Below, in pieces: positions 1-8,412 of a DNA stretch of 64,000 nucleotides. The DNA comes from Peribacillus simplex (GTDB lineage: Bacteria > Bacillota > Bacilli > Bacillales > DSM-1321): contig NZ_CP011008.1 in NCBI RefSeq assembly GCF_001578185.1, positions 1,330,001 to 1,394,000 on the forward strand. Direction: 5' to 3'. A program made the position numbers and the translations under genes. Each line of letters starts with the position of its first letter. The first letter of the stretch is position 1. The notes below the pieces were generated by a model. The model searched no databases and was not told the origin of the DNA. It was given only the letters and a program-made list of their open reading frames with translations.

Positions 1-781
1 ATAGTGATTCTGCTCCATCGATATAAACTTCCGTGCCCGTAATATGGGAGGACATGTCTGATGCTAGAAACAATACGAGATCACCAGCTTGTTCGGTAGT
101 CCCTGCTTTCTTCGCCAGGGGCTGAGAACCTTGCGGATATTCTATTGGAATCCTGATTTTTTTTAAGTTTTCATCTTCCGGGAAAGTGTTATCGTGAATG
201 TTCGTATCGATGGAGCCGGGACAAATGGTGTTCACCCTGATTTTATATTTTGCCAATTCGAGTGCAGCCATTTTACCAAAAGCGACTTGACCAGCTTTGG
301 ATGAGCTATAGGCGGAAAATCCAAAATTCTTGAAATATCGGTTTCCGTTGATGGAGCTATTAATTACGATGCTGCCACCCGTTTCCTTCATATAGGGAAT
401 GGCGTATTTGATGGTGAGAAAGGTTCCTTTGAGGTTGATGGTATGTGTCTGATCCCAATCTTCTGGCTTTATATCTTCAATAGGGGCTATCACTCCGTTT
501 ATGCCTGCGTTTGCAAATACAAAATCAATTTTGCCAAAATGGTCATAGGCGGCCTTGAAGGCATGTTCAACTTGCTCAGCCTTGGAAACATCCGTTTTAA
601 TGATTAAAGCCTCACTGCCCAGGTTTTCCACTTCTTCCTTCACCTTTTCGGCATTTTCGACTGTACGGTCAAAAAAGATGATGTTCGCGCCGTTTTCAGC
701 AAGTTTAAGTGCTGCACCGCGGCCAATTCCAGATCCTCCACCGGTAATGATGGCAACTTTGTTTCTCATTAAATCTGTCAT
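1..781 (-). CDS. SDR family NAD(P)-dependent oxidoreductase (3' end cut by window edge)
   Basis: Short-chain dehydrogenase/reductase of the classical type. It starts at the ATG complementary to 779-781, behind an AAAGGAGCG ribosome site, and is open to base 1, so only the last few residues are missing. Visible motifs are the Rossmann TGGGSGIG near residue 14, the FANAG strand and the active-site YSSSK. The visible C-terminus (HITGTEVYIDGAES) is the usual end of the family. Substrate cannot be told from sequence. It is divergent from the IolU-like gene and has no visible operon partner in the window. The oxidoreductase call is firm; the physiological role is open. Confidence 0.9.
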   Translation of the reverse strand, partial: MTDLMRNKVAIITGGGSGIGRGAALKLAENGANIIFFDRTVENAEKVKEEVENLGSEALIIKTDVSKAEQVEHAFKAAYDHFGKIDFVFANAGINGVIAPIEDIKPEDWDQTHTINLKGTFLTIKYAIPYMKETGGSIVINSSINGNRYFKNFGFSAYSSSKAGQVAFGKMAALELAKYKIRVNTICPGSIDTNIHDNTFPEDENLKKIRIPIEYPQGSQPLAKKAGTTEQAGDLVLFLASDMSSHITGTEVYIDGAESL

Positions 782-986
782 AAACTTCACACGCTCCTTT
801 TAAGTTTTCTTTCCCGTTTAGGGAGTATGTAGAAACATCATGGCAGTGGTTATATAGGAAAATTATAAACGAATATTGCCTGAAAAATCCAATTTAAACG
901 GTTGCCAGTGTTCATTATTCTTTGTTTTTTAAGGAAATGTCTGTATATTGAGGACATGATAAGTTAGCTTGAAAGGGGATAGGCTG

Positions 987-1973
987 TTGATACGAATAGG
1001 GGTAATAGGTACAAATTGGATCACGGAACGATTTTTGGAGGCTGTAAAGCATGTAGCGGATTTATCTTTAACCGCCGTGTATTCACGTACAGAAGCGAAA
1101 GCCAAGGAATTTGCCAATAAATACGATGTACATACGATTTTTACAAATTTAGAAGAAATGGCGGCCAGCGATGAGATCGATGCTGTATATATTGCCAGCC
1201 CTAACTCTCATCATTGCAGGCAAGCCGTGTTGTTTTTACAAAATAAAAAACATGTATTATGTGAAAAACCAATGGCCTCAAATGCGGCAGAAGTAATGGA
1301 AATGTTTGAAGCTGCAAAACAAAATGAAGTGCTATTGATGGAAGCGATGAAGTCGACCATCATGCCGAATTTCGAAAGTATAAAGGGGAATCTGGATAAA
1401 ATCGGGAAGATACGACGCTTTTCGGGAAGCTTTTGTCAATATTCATCTCGCTATGATTCGTATAAACAAGGCACTGTGCTGAATGCATTCAATCCTGAAT
1501 TCTCTAATGGTTCTTTAATGGATCTAGGTATTTATGTCCTCTATCCACTTGTTGTACTATTCGGTAAACCAAATAAGGTGCAGGCGTCAGGAACGATGCT
1601 TGAATCAGGAGTTGATGGACAGGGTACGATCTTGCTTTCCTATGATGAAATGGAGGCGGTCGTCATGTTTTCGAAGATTACCGAATCCAATTTGCCATCG
1701 GAAATTCAAGGTGAACTTGGAAGCATCCTCATTCAGAAAATTTCAGGACCGCAAGCGGTGGAAATCCAGTATCGGGATGGAACAACTGAAAGCATTTCGG
1801 CTAAACAGGATATGCCTACCATGTATTATGAAGCGAAAGAATTTGTTGAATTGATACAGCAGGGGAAAATGGAGTCCGATATAAATTCATATTCTAATTC
1901 ACTGTTGACTATGGAAATCATGGATGAAGCAAGAAAGCAAATTGGCGTCGTCTTTCCTTCAGACCGATTATAA
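987..1973 (+). CDS. iolU: Gfo/Idh/MocA oxidoreductase, IolU/YulF-like (scyllo-inositol dehydrogenase type)
   Basis: NAD(P)-dependent sugar/polyol dehydrogenase. The N-terminal Rossmann fold begins IRIGVIGTNWITERF and is followed by the family's EKP signature (HVLCEKPMAS, about residue 90). The remainder is the C-terminal substrate domain. The protein resembles B. subtilis YulF/IolU, an NADP-dependent scyllo-inositol 2-dehydrogenase, along its whole length of about 328 aa. I chose the TTG at 987 because AAAGGGGAT ends about 8 bases before it; a TTG at 969 would sit upstream of this ribosome site. No inositol catabolic genes are nearby, so the substrate is inferred from family resemblance only. 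Confidence 0.8.
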   Translation: MIRIGVIGTNWITERFLEAVKHVADLSLTAVYSRTEAKAKEFANKYDVHTIFTNLEEMAASDEIDAVYIASPNSHHCRQAVLFLQNKKHVLCEKPMASNAAEVMEMFEAAKQNEVLLMEAMKSTIMPNFESIKGNLDKIGKIRRFSGSFCQYSSRYDSYKQGTVLNAFNPEFSNGSLMDLGIYVLYPLVVLFGKPNKVQASGTMLESGVDGQGTILLSYDEMEAVVMFSKITESNLPSEIQGELGSILIQKISGPQAVEIQYRDGTTESISAKQDMPTMYYEAKEFVELIQQGKMESDINSYSNSLLTMEIMDEARKQIGVVFPSDRL

Positions 1974-2081
1974 GCACTTAATTGGACATGGCCAAGCATG
2001 AAGGCTATAAATGGATGTTACTGTTGCCCCTTAATTGGGTAGAATTTAGTCATGGAAATTTTTATTGTTGGAGGAATGGAC

Positions 2082-2390
2082 ATGAATTGCAAAATTAATC
2101 GTAATGCAGCAAAGGTCTTACAAAAAATGCTGGGCACTGATGAAGCCGAAGGGAAAATGATTCGTGTATATATCACGCATATGCATGGCGATCATGCCCA
2201 TTATGAGATGAAACTAGATACACCGGCAGAGCATGATGAAATCGTCAAAACAGATAAAGATATCGATATCTTGCTTGATTCACGTGAGGAATTTCTGGAT
2301 GGCGTCTGGATTAAATATTTTTATGTACCTGAAGAAGGCTTTGAAATCACGAACCCTTCTAAAGAGCCGCACGGACATCATCACAATTAA
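2082..2390 (+). CDS. HesB/IscA-fold (Fe-S biosynthesis-like) small protein
   Basis: A 102-aa protein from the ATG at 2082, which follows GGAGGA with 6-base spacing. The pattern (short N-terminal helix, strand IRVYITHMHGDHAHYEMKL, then DILLDSREEFLDGVWIKYFY) resembles the HesB-like domain seen in several small Bacillus proteins. It lacks the C-terminal CxC cysteines of true IscA/SufA scaffolds and ends in a His-rich tail (HGHHHN), which might bind metal. It probably shares a transcript with the flavin oxidoreductase 21 bases downstream. Family placement is moderate and no function is assigned. Confidence 0.6.
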   Translation: MNCKINRNAAKVLQKMLGTDEAEGKMIRVYITHMHGDHAHYEMKLDTPAEHDEIVKTDKDIDILLDSREEFLDGVWIKYFYVPEEGFEITNPSKEPHGHHHN

Positions 2391-2411
2391 GACTAAGGGG
2401 GAGGATTTGGC

Positions 2412-3533
2412 ATGAATCAAAAATACGAAAAGATCTTTCAACCATATAAATTTCCATCAGGGGTAGAAGTGAAAAATCGTATCATGATGGCTCCTATGAC
2501 CACTTATTCTTCGGATGATCAAGGTGTTGTAACCGATGATGAACTGGCCTATTACGCTGAACGCTCGGCTGGTGTAGGTGCGGTGGTCACGGCATGTGCC
2601 TATGTATCTGCTGGAGGAAAGGGATTCCCAGGTCAATTTAGTGCAGATGACGATTCATTTATCCCATCTTTGAGAAAATTAGCGGAAACGATTCAGTCTA
2701 ATGGGTCAAAAGCGATATTGCAAATATATCATGGAGGCCGACAAAGTCCTCCGGAATTATTGCCAGATAGCCAACCTGTTTCTGCAAGTGCCATTGCTTC
2801 CAACGATGAAGCACCGGTACCGCGGGAAATGGGTGAAGATGAAATACAAGACGTAATTAAGGCATTTGGAGGAGCAACAAGAAGAGCCATCGAAGCAGGA
2901 TTTGATGGTGTGGAAATCCATGGAGCCAATACGTACCTGCTTCAACAATTCTTCTCGCCGCACTCGAACCGCCGTACGGATAACTGGGGTGGAACACTGG
3001 GAAAACGATTGATTTTCCCGCTTACCATTGTGAATGAAGTAGAGAAAACGGTTGCTGACCATGCGGAAAAACCATTTATCATCGGCTACCGCATTTCTCC
3101 CGAAGAAGGCAGCAATCCTGGAATCACTTTGGATGATACGCTCCAGTTTGTTGATAGATTAGCGAATCAAAACCTGGATTATCTACATATATCGGTAGGT
3201 CACTTCTGGAATGGGTCTTTCCGTGAGAGTGATAGGACAAAGTCTCGCATCGTTAAGATCTACGACAAAGTTGGGAATCGTATCCCGGTTGTCGGTGTAG
3301 GGTCCCTGCATACCCCCGATGAAGTTGCAGAAGCTATGGAAACGGGTGTCCCATTTATCGCCCTTGGCCGTGAGCTTCTAATGGAACCGCATTGGATTGA
3401 AAAAATCAGGTCTGGAAAAGAAGTGGAAATACGGACAACCCTTTCGAAAAAAGATCAGGATGAACTTGTCATTCCAGATCCGCTTTGGGAAAAGTTGATT
3501 CAGATAAAAGGTTGGCTCCCGGTTGTGGAATAA
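2412..3533 (+). CDS. NADH-dependent flavin oxidoreductase, old yellow enzyme family (YqiG-like)
   Basis: A 373-aa FMN-dependent TIM-barrel ene-reductase. The typical opening (pairing an N-terminal KIFQPYKFPSGVEVKNRI with MAPMTTY) is present, as are the HGANTYLLQQFFSPHSNRR active-site/FMN region and the barrel-closing GVGSLHTPDEV and FIALGRELLMEP segments. Length and sequence resemble B. subtilis YqiG. The ribosome site AAGGGGGAGG precedes the ATG, and the gene follows the HesB-like gene closely, suggesting one transcript ended by the terminator at 3561. These enzymes reduce activated C=C bonds or nitro groups; the natural substrate is unknown. Confidence 0.88.
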   Translation: MNQKYEKIFQPYKFPSGVEVKNRIMMAPMTTYSSDDQGVVTDDELAYYAERSAGVGAVVTACAYVSAGGKGFPGQFSADDDSFIPSLRKLAETIQSNGSKAILQIYHGGRQSPPELLPDSQPVSASAIASNDEAPVPREMGEDEIQDVIKAFGGATRRAIEAGFDGVEIHGANTYLLQQFFSPHSNRRTDNWGGTLGKRLIFPLTIVNEVEKTVADHAEKPFIIGYRISPEEGSNPGITLDDTLQFVDRLANQNLDYLHISVGHFWNGSFRESDRTKSRIVKIYDKVGNRIPVVGVGSLHTPDEVAEAMETGVPFIALGRELLMEPHWIEKIRSGKEVEIRTTLSKKDQDELVIPDPLWEKLIQIKGWLPVVE

Positions 3534-3560
3534 TGATGAAACACCATGAATAGATGAGTT

Positions 3561-3590
3561 ACCCGTCCTCTTTAGGTGGACGGGTTTTTG
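3561..3590 (+). terminator. Rho-independent terminator
   Basis: ACCCGTCC pairs perfectly with GGACGGGT around a 9-base loop and is followed by TTTTT. It ends the HesB-like/flavin oxidoreductase transcript. Confidence 0.85.
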
Positions 3591-4009
3591 TTGAATTCAC
3601 ACAATAAACCGAGATTGAGAAACGGGCAAACCGATAAAATATCTGATGTGGAATTCAATTAAAATGTAACTGTCATACGTATATTACGCACATTCGAAAC
3701 CGAGTATATTTAATTGCCGAAAAGCTTGTTTCTAAGGCAAATTGTTTTATTATTCTATTAGTTCAAAAAAGAATATCAACTTCGGCCAAAGTAGAAGCAT
3801 TGAATCAGCAGAACGAACGACGTTTATTTTAGTATTGGCACTCGATTTAACCATTTCATTACAGTGAATACTATCTATAACACATATGTTTTTACGAAGA
3901 TTCTGTAGTCATATACTGAAAAAAATTATATAATTGCATTAATATTTGTACCAATAAATAAAATGTATTATTATCAATTTAATAAGATGGTATAAAAAGG
4001 GGTGTTACA
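3591..4009. other. AT-rich intergenic region upstream of the GH1 gene
   Basis: About 420 bases with no convincing ORF. It carries stop codons in all frames and is AT-rich near the GH1 start. I looked for a LicT-type antiterminator followed by a hairpin terminator and for a clear catabolite-repression palindrome, and saw neither. A weak promoter may lie around 3936-3965, but no good -35/-10 pair could be fixed. Confidence 0.4.
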
Positions 4010-5419
4010 ATGAAGTTTCCGCACGATTTTTTATTAGGAGCAGCCTCTGCCTCTTTTCAAATAGAAGGTGCATGGGATGAGGATGGAAAAGGTGTAACGA
4101 ATTGGGATGTCTTTTCAAAGATTCCGGGGAAAACTTTTGAAGGTACAAACGGGGATGTAGCCATAGACCATTATCATCGTTACAAAGAGGATATTAAATT
4201 AATGGCAGAGATGGGACTTGAATCGTACCGGTTTTCCATTTCATGGGCACGTATTTTGCCCACAGGGGATGGAGAAGTCAATGAAAAAGGCTTGGAATTT
4301 TATAATAATGTTATTAATGAATGCTTAAAGTATGGGATTGTTCCATTTGTTACGCTGTATCATTGGGATTTGCCTTTGACGCTTGAACAAGATGGGGGAT
4401 GGACGAATAAGCGAACAGCTGAAGCATTCGTCAAGTATGCGAAAATTTGTTTTCGCGCATTCGGAGACCGCATCAAACATTGGATCACGTTTAATGAAAC
4501 GGTTATGTTTTGCGGTTTGGGCTATTTAAAAGGAGCGCACCCGCCTGGAATCCAAAACGATGAAAATAAATACTTTCAAGCGATACATTATGTTTTTTAT
4601 GCACATGCAAAAGCGGTAGAGGTATACAAGGCACTGAATCATTACGGAGAAATTGGGATTACCCATGTTTTCCTGCCAGCTTACAGTATAGATGATAAAC
4701 ATGAGAATGTATTAGCTGCTCGGCATGCCAATGAATATGAAACTTTTTGGTATTATGACCCAATTTTAAAAGGTGAATATCCATCTTATGTGGTTGAGCA
4801 ATTAAAGGAGAAAGGCTGGACGCCAAGTTGGACTGAAGAAGAACTGGATACGTTAAAAAGAAATGCGGAGAACAATGATTTTATTGGGCTTAATTATTAC
4901 CAGCCCATTCGGGTGGAAAAAAATCGCGACGCTGTTTCAAACGTGGAGCATTCAAGAGAAACATCTACCCTCGCTCCAGGGAACCCGTCTTTTGATGGCT
5001 TTTATCGGACCGTAAAAATGGAAGATAAAACATATACAAAATGGGGCTGGGAAATCTCACCTCAAGGATTTTTAGATGGGCTGCATATGTTAAAAGAGCG
5101 TTATGGTGATATTAAAATGTATGTTACAGAAAACGGACTTGGTGATGAGGATCCGATTATCGATGGTGAAATAGTGGATGTTCCCCGTATTAAATATATT
5201 GAGGAACACTTAAAAGTGATTAAGCGTGCAATCAAAGAAGGCATCCATATAAAAGGGTATTATGCATGGTCTGTCATTGATCTATTAAGTTGGTTAAACG
5301 GGTATAAGAAGCAATACGGATTTATTTACGTGGATCATCATGATCAGTTAAAACGAAAAAAGAAGCTGTCGTTTCATTGGTATAAGCATATTATCGAGAC
5401 GAGAGGGGAAGAGCTGTAA
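4010..5419 (+). CDS. Glycoside hydrolase family 1, 6-phospho-beta-glucosidase type (BglC/YckE-like)
   Basis: Cytoplasmic retaining beta-glycosidase, 469 aa, the normal family length. The N-terminal LLGAASASFQIEGAW is the GH1 signature. The acid/base glutamate is E163 in TFNE, followed by Thr where Pro is usual, and the nucleophile is about E374 in YVTENGLG. S427, K434 and Y436 (SWLNGYKKQYG) match the Ser-x6-Lys-x-Tyr pattern that binds the sugar 6-phosphate in GH1 phospho-glycosidases, so phosphorylated beta-glucosides are the likely substrates. No PTS permease lies nearby, which is unusual for such an enzyme. The start ATG follows AAAAGGGGTG. A strong terminator comes right after the stop. 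Confidence 0.9.
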   Translation: MKFPHDFLLGAASASFQIEGAWDEDGKGVTNWDVFSKIPGKTFEGTNGDVAIDHYHRYKEDIKLMAEMGLESYRFSISWARILPTGDGEVNEKGLEFYNNVINECLKYGIVPFVTLYHWDLPLTLEQDGGWTNKRTAEAFVKYAKICFRAFGDRIKHWITFNETVMFCGLGYLKGAHPPGIQNDENKYFQAIHYVFYAHAKAVEVYKALNHYGEIGITHVFLPAYSIDDKHENVLAARHANEYETFWYYDPILKGEYPSYVVEQLKEKGWTPSWTEEELDTLKRNAENNDFIGLNYYQPIRVEKNRDAVSNVEHSRETSTLAPGNPSFDGFYRTVKMEDKTYTKWGWEISPQGFLDGLHMLKERYGDIKMYVTENGLGDEDPIIDGEIVDVPRIKYIEEHLKVIKRAIKEGIHIKGYYAWSVIDLLSWLNGYKKQYGFIYVDHHDQLKRKKKLSFHWYKHIIETRGEEL

Positions 5420-5424
5420 ATAAA

Positions 5425-5460
5425 AAGAAAACCTCTTGATTTCAATCAAGAGGTTTTCTT
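5425..5460 (+). terminator. Rho-independent terminator after GH1 gene
   Basis: A near-perfect hairpin: AAGAAAACCTCTTGATT pairs with AATCAAGAGGTTTTCTT, giving about 17 base pairs with almost no loop and a T-rich tail. The A-rich left arm makes it work on either strand. Confidence 0.85.
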
Positions 5461-6036
5461 ATTTATAAGGTAATGATTGAATGCATCATTTAGTCGGACT
5501 AAGGTAAGAGCGTGTTTGAGCAACCTTTTCAAACATGCTCTTTCTATTGTTCATTAATCAAGGTTCCTGGTCTTAATTTGATCCAAATTAGTTTCAAAAC
5601 TACACCATGAGCTGAATGGGGAATTAGTCGAAAGGTCAAACCTCCTGATTCCTAGTCTAAATCTCCGGCTTCAAATTTACCGGACTGGAAGTATGGTCCC
5701 GGATTGTAATGTAAATGTAAAAAGGTGTAAAAGTTTGTAAACAAATGTTAACGTTACTAACAATGTACAGTTTTACGTTTTACTGTATAATGTTGAAGCG
5801 TGGTCAAGAACCATGTCAAATAACCTTACAAAAGGAGAGTGCATATGACGATTATTCCTTAGTTTTGGAAAGGCCCCCCGCATGTTTGTAGTGAACGAAT
5901 CAGTCCCGTTGAAAGGATAGTATCCTCTACAATAGTTAATTTATTTTCGATCGTGTAACTCCCTCTAAAATGAAAGAATGTCATTTTTCCTGATGATGGT
6001 AGATTCCAATCTTAAAAAACGAATAAGGATGTGAGT
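5461..6036. other. Intergenic region with micro-ORF behind a strong ribosome site
   Basis: About 575 bases without a normal gene. A weak second hairpin (GAGCGTGTTTGA/TCAAACATGCTC) lies at 5508-5541. Further on are the box array and -10 described separately. At 5831-5837 a good AAAGGAG site precedes ATG 5845, but the frame closes after only five codons (MTIIP, stop at 5860-5862). No longer frame in the following 170 bases looks like a protein. It may be the long leader of the SulP gene, a regulatory micro-ORF, or the head of a lost gene. Confidence 0.45.
5705..5791 (+). promoter_or_regulatory. Phased TGTAAA box array (WalR/PhoP-like) and TATAAT -10
   Basis: TGTAAT at 5705 and TGTAAA at 5716 are 11 bases apart, matching the WalR pattern TGTWAH-N5-TGTWAH. 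TGTAAA then recurs at 5726 and 5736 and TGTTAA at 5746, each 10 bases from the last; another TGTAAA overlaps at 5710. Read on the other strand these are TTTACA/TTAACA repeats like a PhoP box. A perfect TATAAT lies at 5786-5791 without a good -35, as expected of an activated promoter. Which regulator binds is inference. Confidence 0.55.
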
Positions 6037-7686
6037 TTGAAAAAGATGATAAAAGATTCTAGATTTCAAGGATATAACATGAAGGGTTTTCAAAAAGACG
6101 TAACGGCAGGATTGGTTGTAGGTGTTATAGCCATTCCGTTAGGATTGGCTTTTTCAATTGCTTCAGGCGTCGAACCGATATACGGGTTATATACGACCAT
6201 CATAGCTGGAATTCTCATATCGATTTTGGGTGGCTCCAAGTATCAAATTGGAGGACCAACCGGGGCGTTTGTTCCTTTATTATTTGGAATCGTTATGCAA
6301 TATGGGTATGAAAGTCTGCTAATTGCCGGAATTTTAGCGGGAATGATATTAGTCTTGATGGGTCTTCTTAAGTTAGGCAATTTGATGAAGTTCATTCCCC
6401 GTCCAGTAATCATTGGATTTACAACAGGAATTGCGATAATAATCTTCTCGGGGCAAATTGCCAACTTCTTTGGTATGAAAGTGGAAAAACATGAAGCATT
6501 CATGGATAACATGAAGGAACTGGTGATTAAAGCAGACACGATCAATATATATAGTGTGTTTGTTGCGATCATATGTTTTGTCGTCATACTGCTGGCACCT
6601 AGACTCCTGCCACGAGTGCCAGGACCGCTCCTGGGTCTGCTAATATCCACAATGGCAGCTTACTTTTTATTTCCCGATAAGGTGGCTACAATTGGTTCCA
6701 CGTATGGAGCGATTCCGAAAGGTTTTCCTGAATTCCAAGTGCCGGAGCTTTCAGTGGAAATCATTATCACCCTCCTTCCCGTTGCTTTTACCATTGCCTT
6801 GTTGGGCGGTGTCGAGTCATTGTTATCAGCTACAGTGGCCGATAATATGGGGGGAACCAAGCATGATAGTAATAAGGAATTGGTTGCCCAAGGGATTGCG
6901 AACATCACGGCTCCATTCTTCGGTGGGATACCGGCAACAGGTGCTATTGCCAGGACAGCTACCAATATAAAAAGCGGGGCAGCCTCCCCGATGTCCGGAG
7001 TCATTCACGGAATTGTCGTTTTACTGGTTTTGCTAGTACTTTCTCCATATGCAGCGCATATACCTTTGGCTAGCATGGCGCCCATATTGATGTTTGTTGC
7101 CTGGAATATGAGTGAAAGAAAGGAATTCGCTCATGTATTGAAAACGAAGACGGCGGATTCGACGGTTTTGCTAGTCACCTTCCTCATCACTGTCTTCACT
7201 GATTTAATCATGGGAGTGGGAATCGGCTTATCGATTGCATTCATCACCTTCATTGCAAAAATGAGCCAAACGTTAAAGGTTAGGGAAAGAAGTCATGAGA
7301 TCACTGAGATTGTTCCAATTGATAATTCGGATTCAAAGATCAACGTGTATAACTTGGAAGGTCCCCTCTTCTTTGGTTCGATAGACGTCCTGGAGTCATC
7401 GATATTGGCGAACCTGGATAATAAGACGAAAGTGTTGGTATTAAGCATGCGCCGGGTAACATATATGGACACTTCAGCAGAGGCTGCACTATTGGCGATT
7501 GTTAATCGAATCGGAAAATATAAGGGGAAATTAATCATTTCCGGAATCCAGCAGCAACCAAAGGAATTGTTACTCAGCACTGGTTTGTATCATAAGATAG
7601 AAAAACAGCACTTTTTTAAATCGAAAGAAGATGCCCTGTATTTTGCCGAGAAGCAGTTGAAGGGCAATTCTGATAAAGTAGTCTAA
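6037..7686 (+). CDS. SulP family anion transporter with C-terminal STAS domain
   Basis: Integral membrane anion permease (SLC26/SulP family; sulfate, bicarbonate or other small anions), about 549 aa. The N-terminal GFQKDVTAGLVVGVIAIPLGLAFSI segment is the family hallmark and is followed by 10 or more hydrophobic segments up to about residue 400. A STAS domain occupies roughly residues 435-540 (VLVLSMRRVTYMDTSAEAAL). I prefer the TTG at 6037, since AAGGAT ends about 7 bases before it; the GTG at 6031 lies too close. A MerR regulator follows 84 bases later on the same strand. The substrate is not determined. Confidence 0.88.
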   Translation: MKKMIKDSRFQGYNMKGFQKDVTAGLVVGVIAIPLGLAFSIASGVEPIYGLYTTIIAGILISILGGSKYQIGGPTGAFVPLLFGIVMQYGYESLLIAGILAGMILVLMGLLKLGNLMKFIPRPVIIGFTTGIAIIIFSGQIANFFGMKVEKHEAFMDNMKELVIKADTINIYSVFVAIICFVVILLAPRLLPRVPGPLLGLLISTMAAYFLFPDKVATIGSTYGAIPKGFPEFQVPELSVEIIITLLPVAFTIALLGGVESLLSATVADNMGGTKHDSNKELVAQGIANITAPFFGGIPATGAIARTATNIKSGAASPMSGVIHGIVVLLVLLVLSPYAAHIPLASMAPILMFVAWNMSERKEFAHVLKTKTADSTVLLVTFLITVFTDLIMGVGIGLSIAFITFIAKMSQTLKVRERSHEITEIVPIDNSDSKINVYNLEGPLFFGSIDVLESSILANLDNKTKVLVLSMRRVTYMDTSAEAALLAIVNRIGKYKGKLIISGIQQQPKELLLSTGLYHKIEKQHFFKSKEDALYFAEKQLKGNSDKVV

Positions 7687-7770
7687 TAGATTCATCCTCG
7701 AGGTCACCTTATAGGATAGTTATGTTATAGTATCGTTAACAGTAGATTTTAAAAGAAGGTGACTATCTGG

Positions 7771-8184
7771 GTGAATGTATATCGGATTGGCCAGCTTGCT
7801 GAACTTGCGAATGTTTCGAGGAGAACCATTGACTATTACACACAATTAGGAATGCTGAGCTATGAAAAAACTGGGTCAAGATATCGGTATTATACAGAAG
7901 ATGCTCTAAATCGTCTTCAAATGATTAATCGGTATAAAGAACAGAATATGCCCTTGACTGAAATCAAGGAACGGTTACTTGTTTGGTCTGAATCCACTGT
8001 TGATTCTGAGCAAGTGCTCTTGATGGTGGACAAGATATCTACAGACCTTAAAGGACTGGAGAACGAATTGCTTGAATTAAAGCCTTTACTGGAACAGCTC
8101 GATGAACGGCAGTTAACATATGCTGCAAAACAGCTTTCCGTTCGGGGCAGCTCTTTATTGAGCATCATTGCCATGTTCTCTTAA
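7771..8184 (+). CDS. MerR family transcriptional regulator
   Basis: A 137-aa one-domain regulator. The winged helix-turn-helix occupies about residues 3-70 (YRIGQLAELANVSRRTIDYYTQLGML ... YRYYTEDALNRLQMI), followed by a coiled-coil dimer helix (residues 80-115). No cysteine cluster for metal sensing is seen. The start is GTG 7771, 8 bases after AAGGTGA; an upstream in-frame GTG at 7759 lies inside that ribosome site. Its target is unknown; the adjacent SulP gene or itself are the natural guesses. A short terminator follows. Confidence 0.88.
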   Translation: MNVYRIGQLAELANVSRRTIDYYTQLGMLSYEKTGSRYRYYTEDALNRLQMINRYKEQNMPLTEIKERLLVWSESTVDSEQVLLMVDKISTDLKGLENELLELKPLLEQLDERQLTYAAKQLSVRGSSLLSIIAMFS

Positions 8185-8198
8185 GATTTTGCCAAAAT

Positions 8199-8222
8199 AA
8201 GACCTGATTGGGTCTTTTTTTG
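8199..8222 (+). terminator. Rho-independent terminator
   Basis: AAGACC pairs with GGTCTT around a 6-base loop, followed by TTTTTT. It ends the MerR gene. Confidence 0.75.
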
Positions 8223-8412
8223 TCCTTTTATTTACATGGGGTAATATCCTCAATAACGTTTTCAAATCACAGGCATGACTTTAACTTTTATATAAGATAG
8301 TGGTACTTTGTTGGAATGGCCAAATAATCTTTTTTCGATAAAGATGAAGGATACTGGGGAATGGAAAAAGAAGAACATAAGTATCTACGACTATATGAAG
8401 AGGTGAGAGTGA

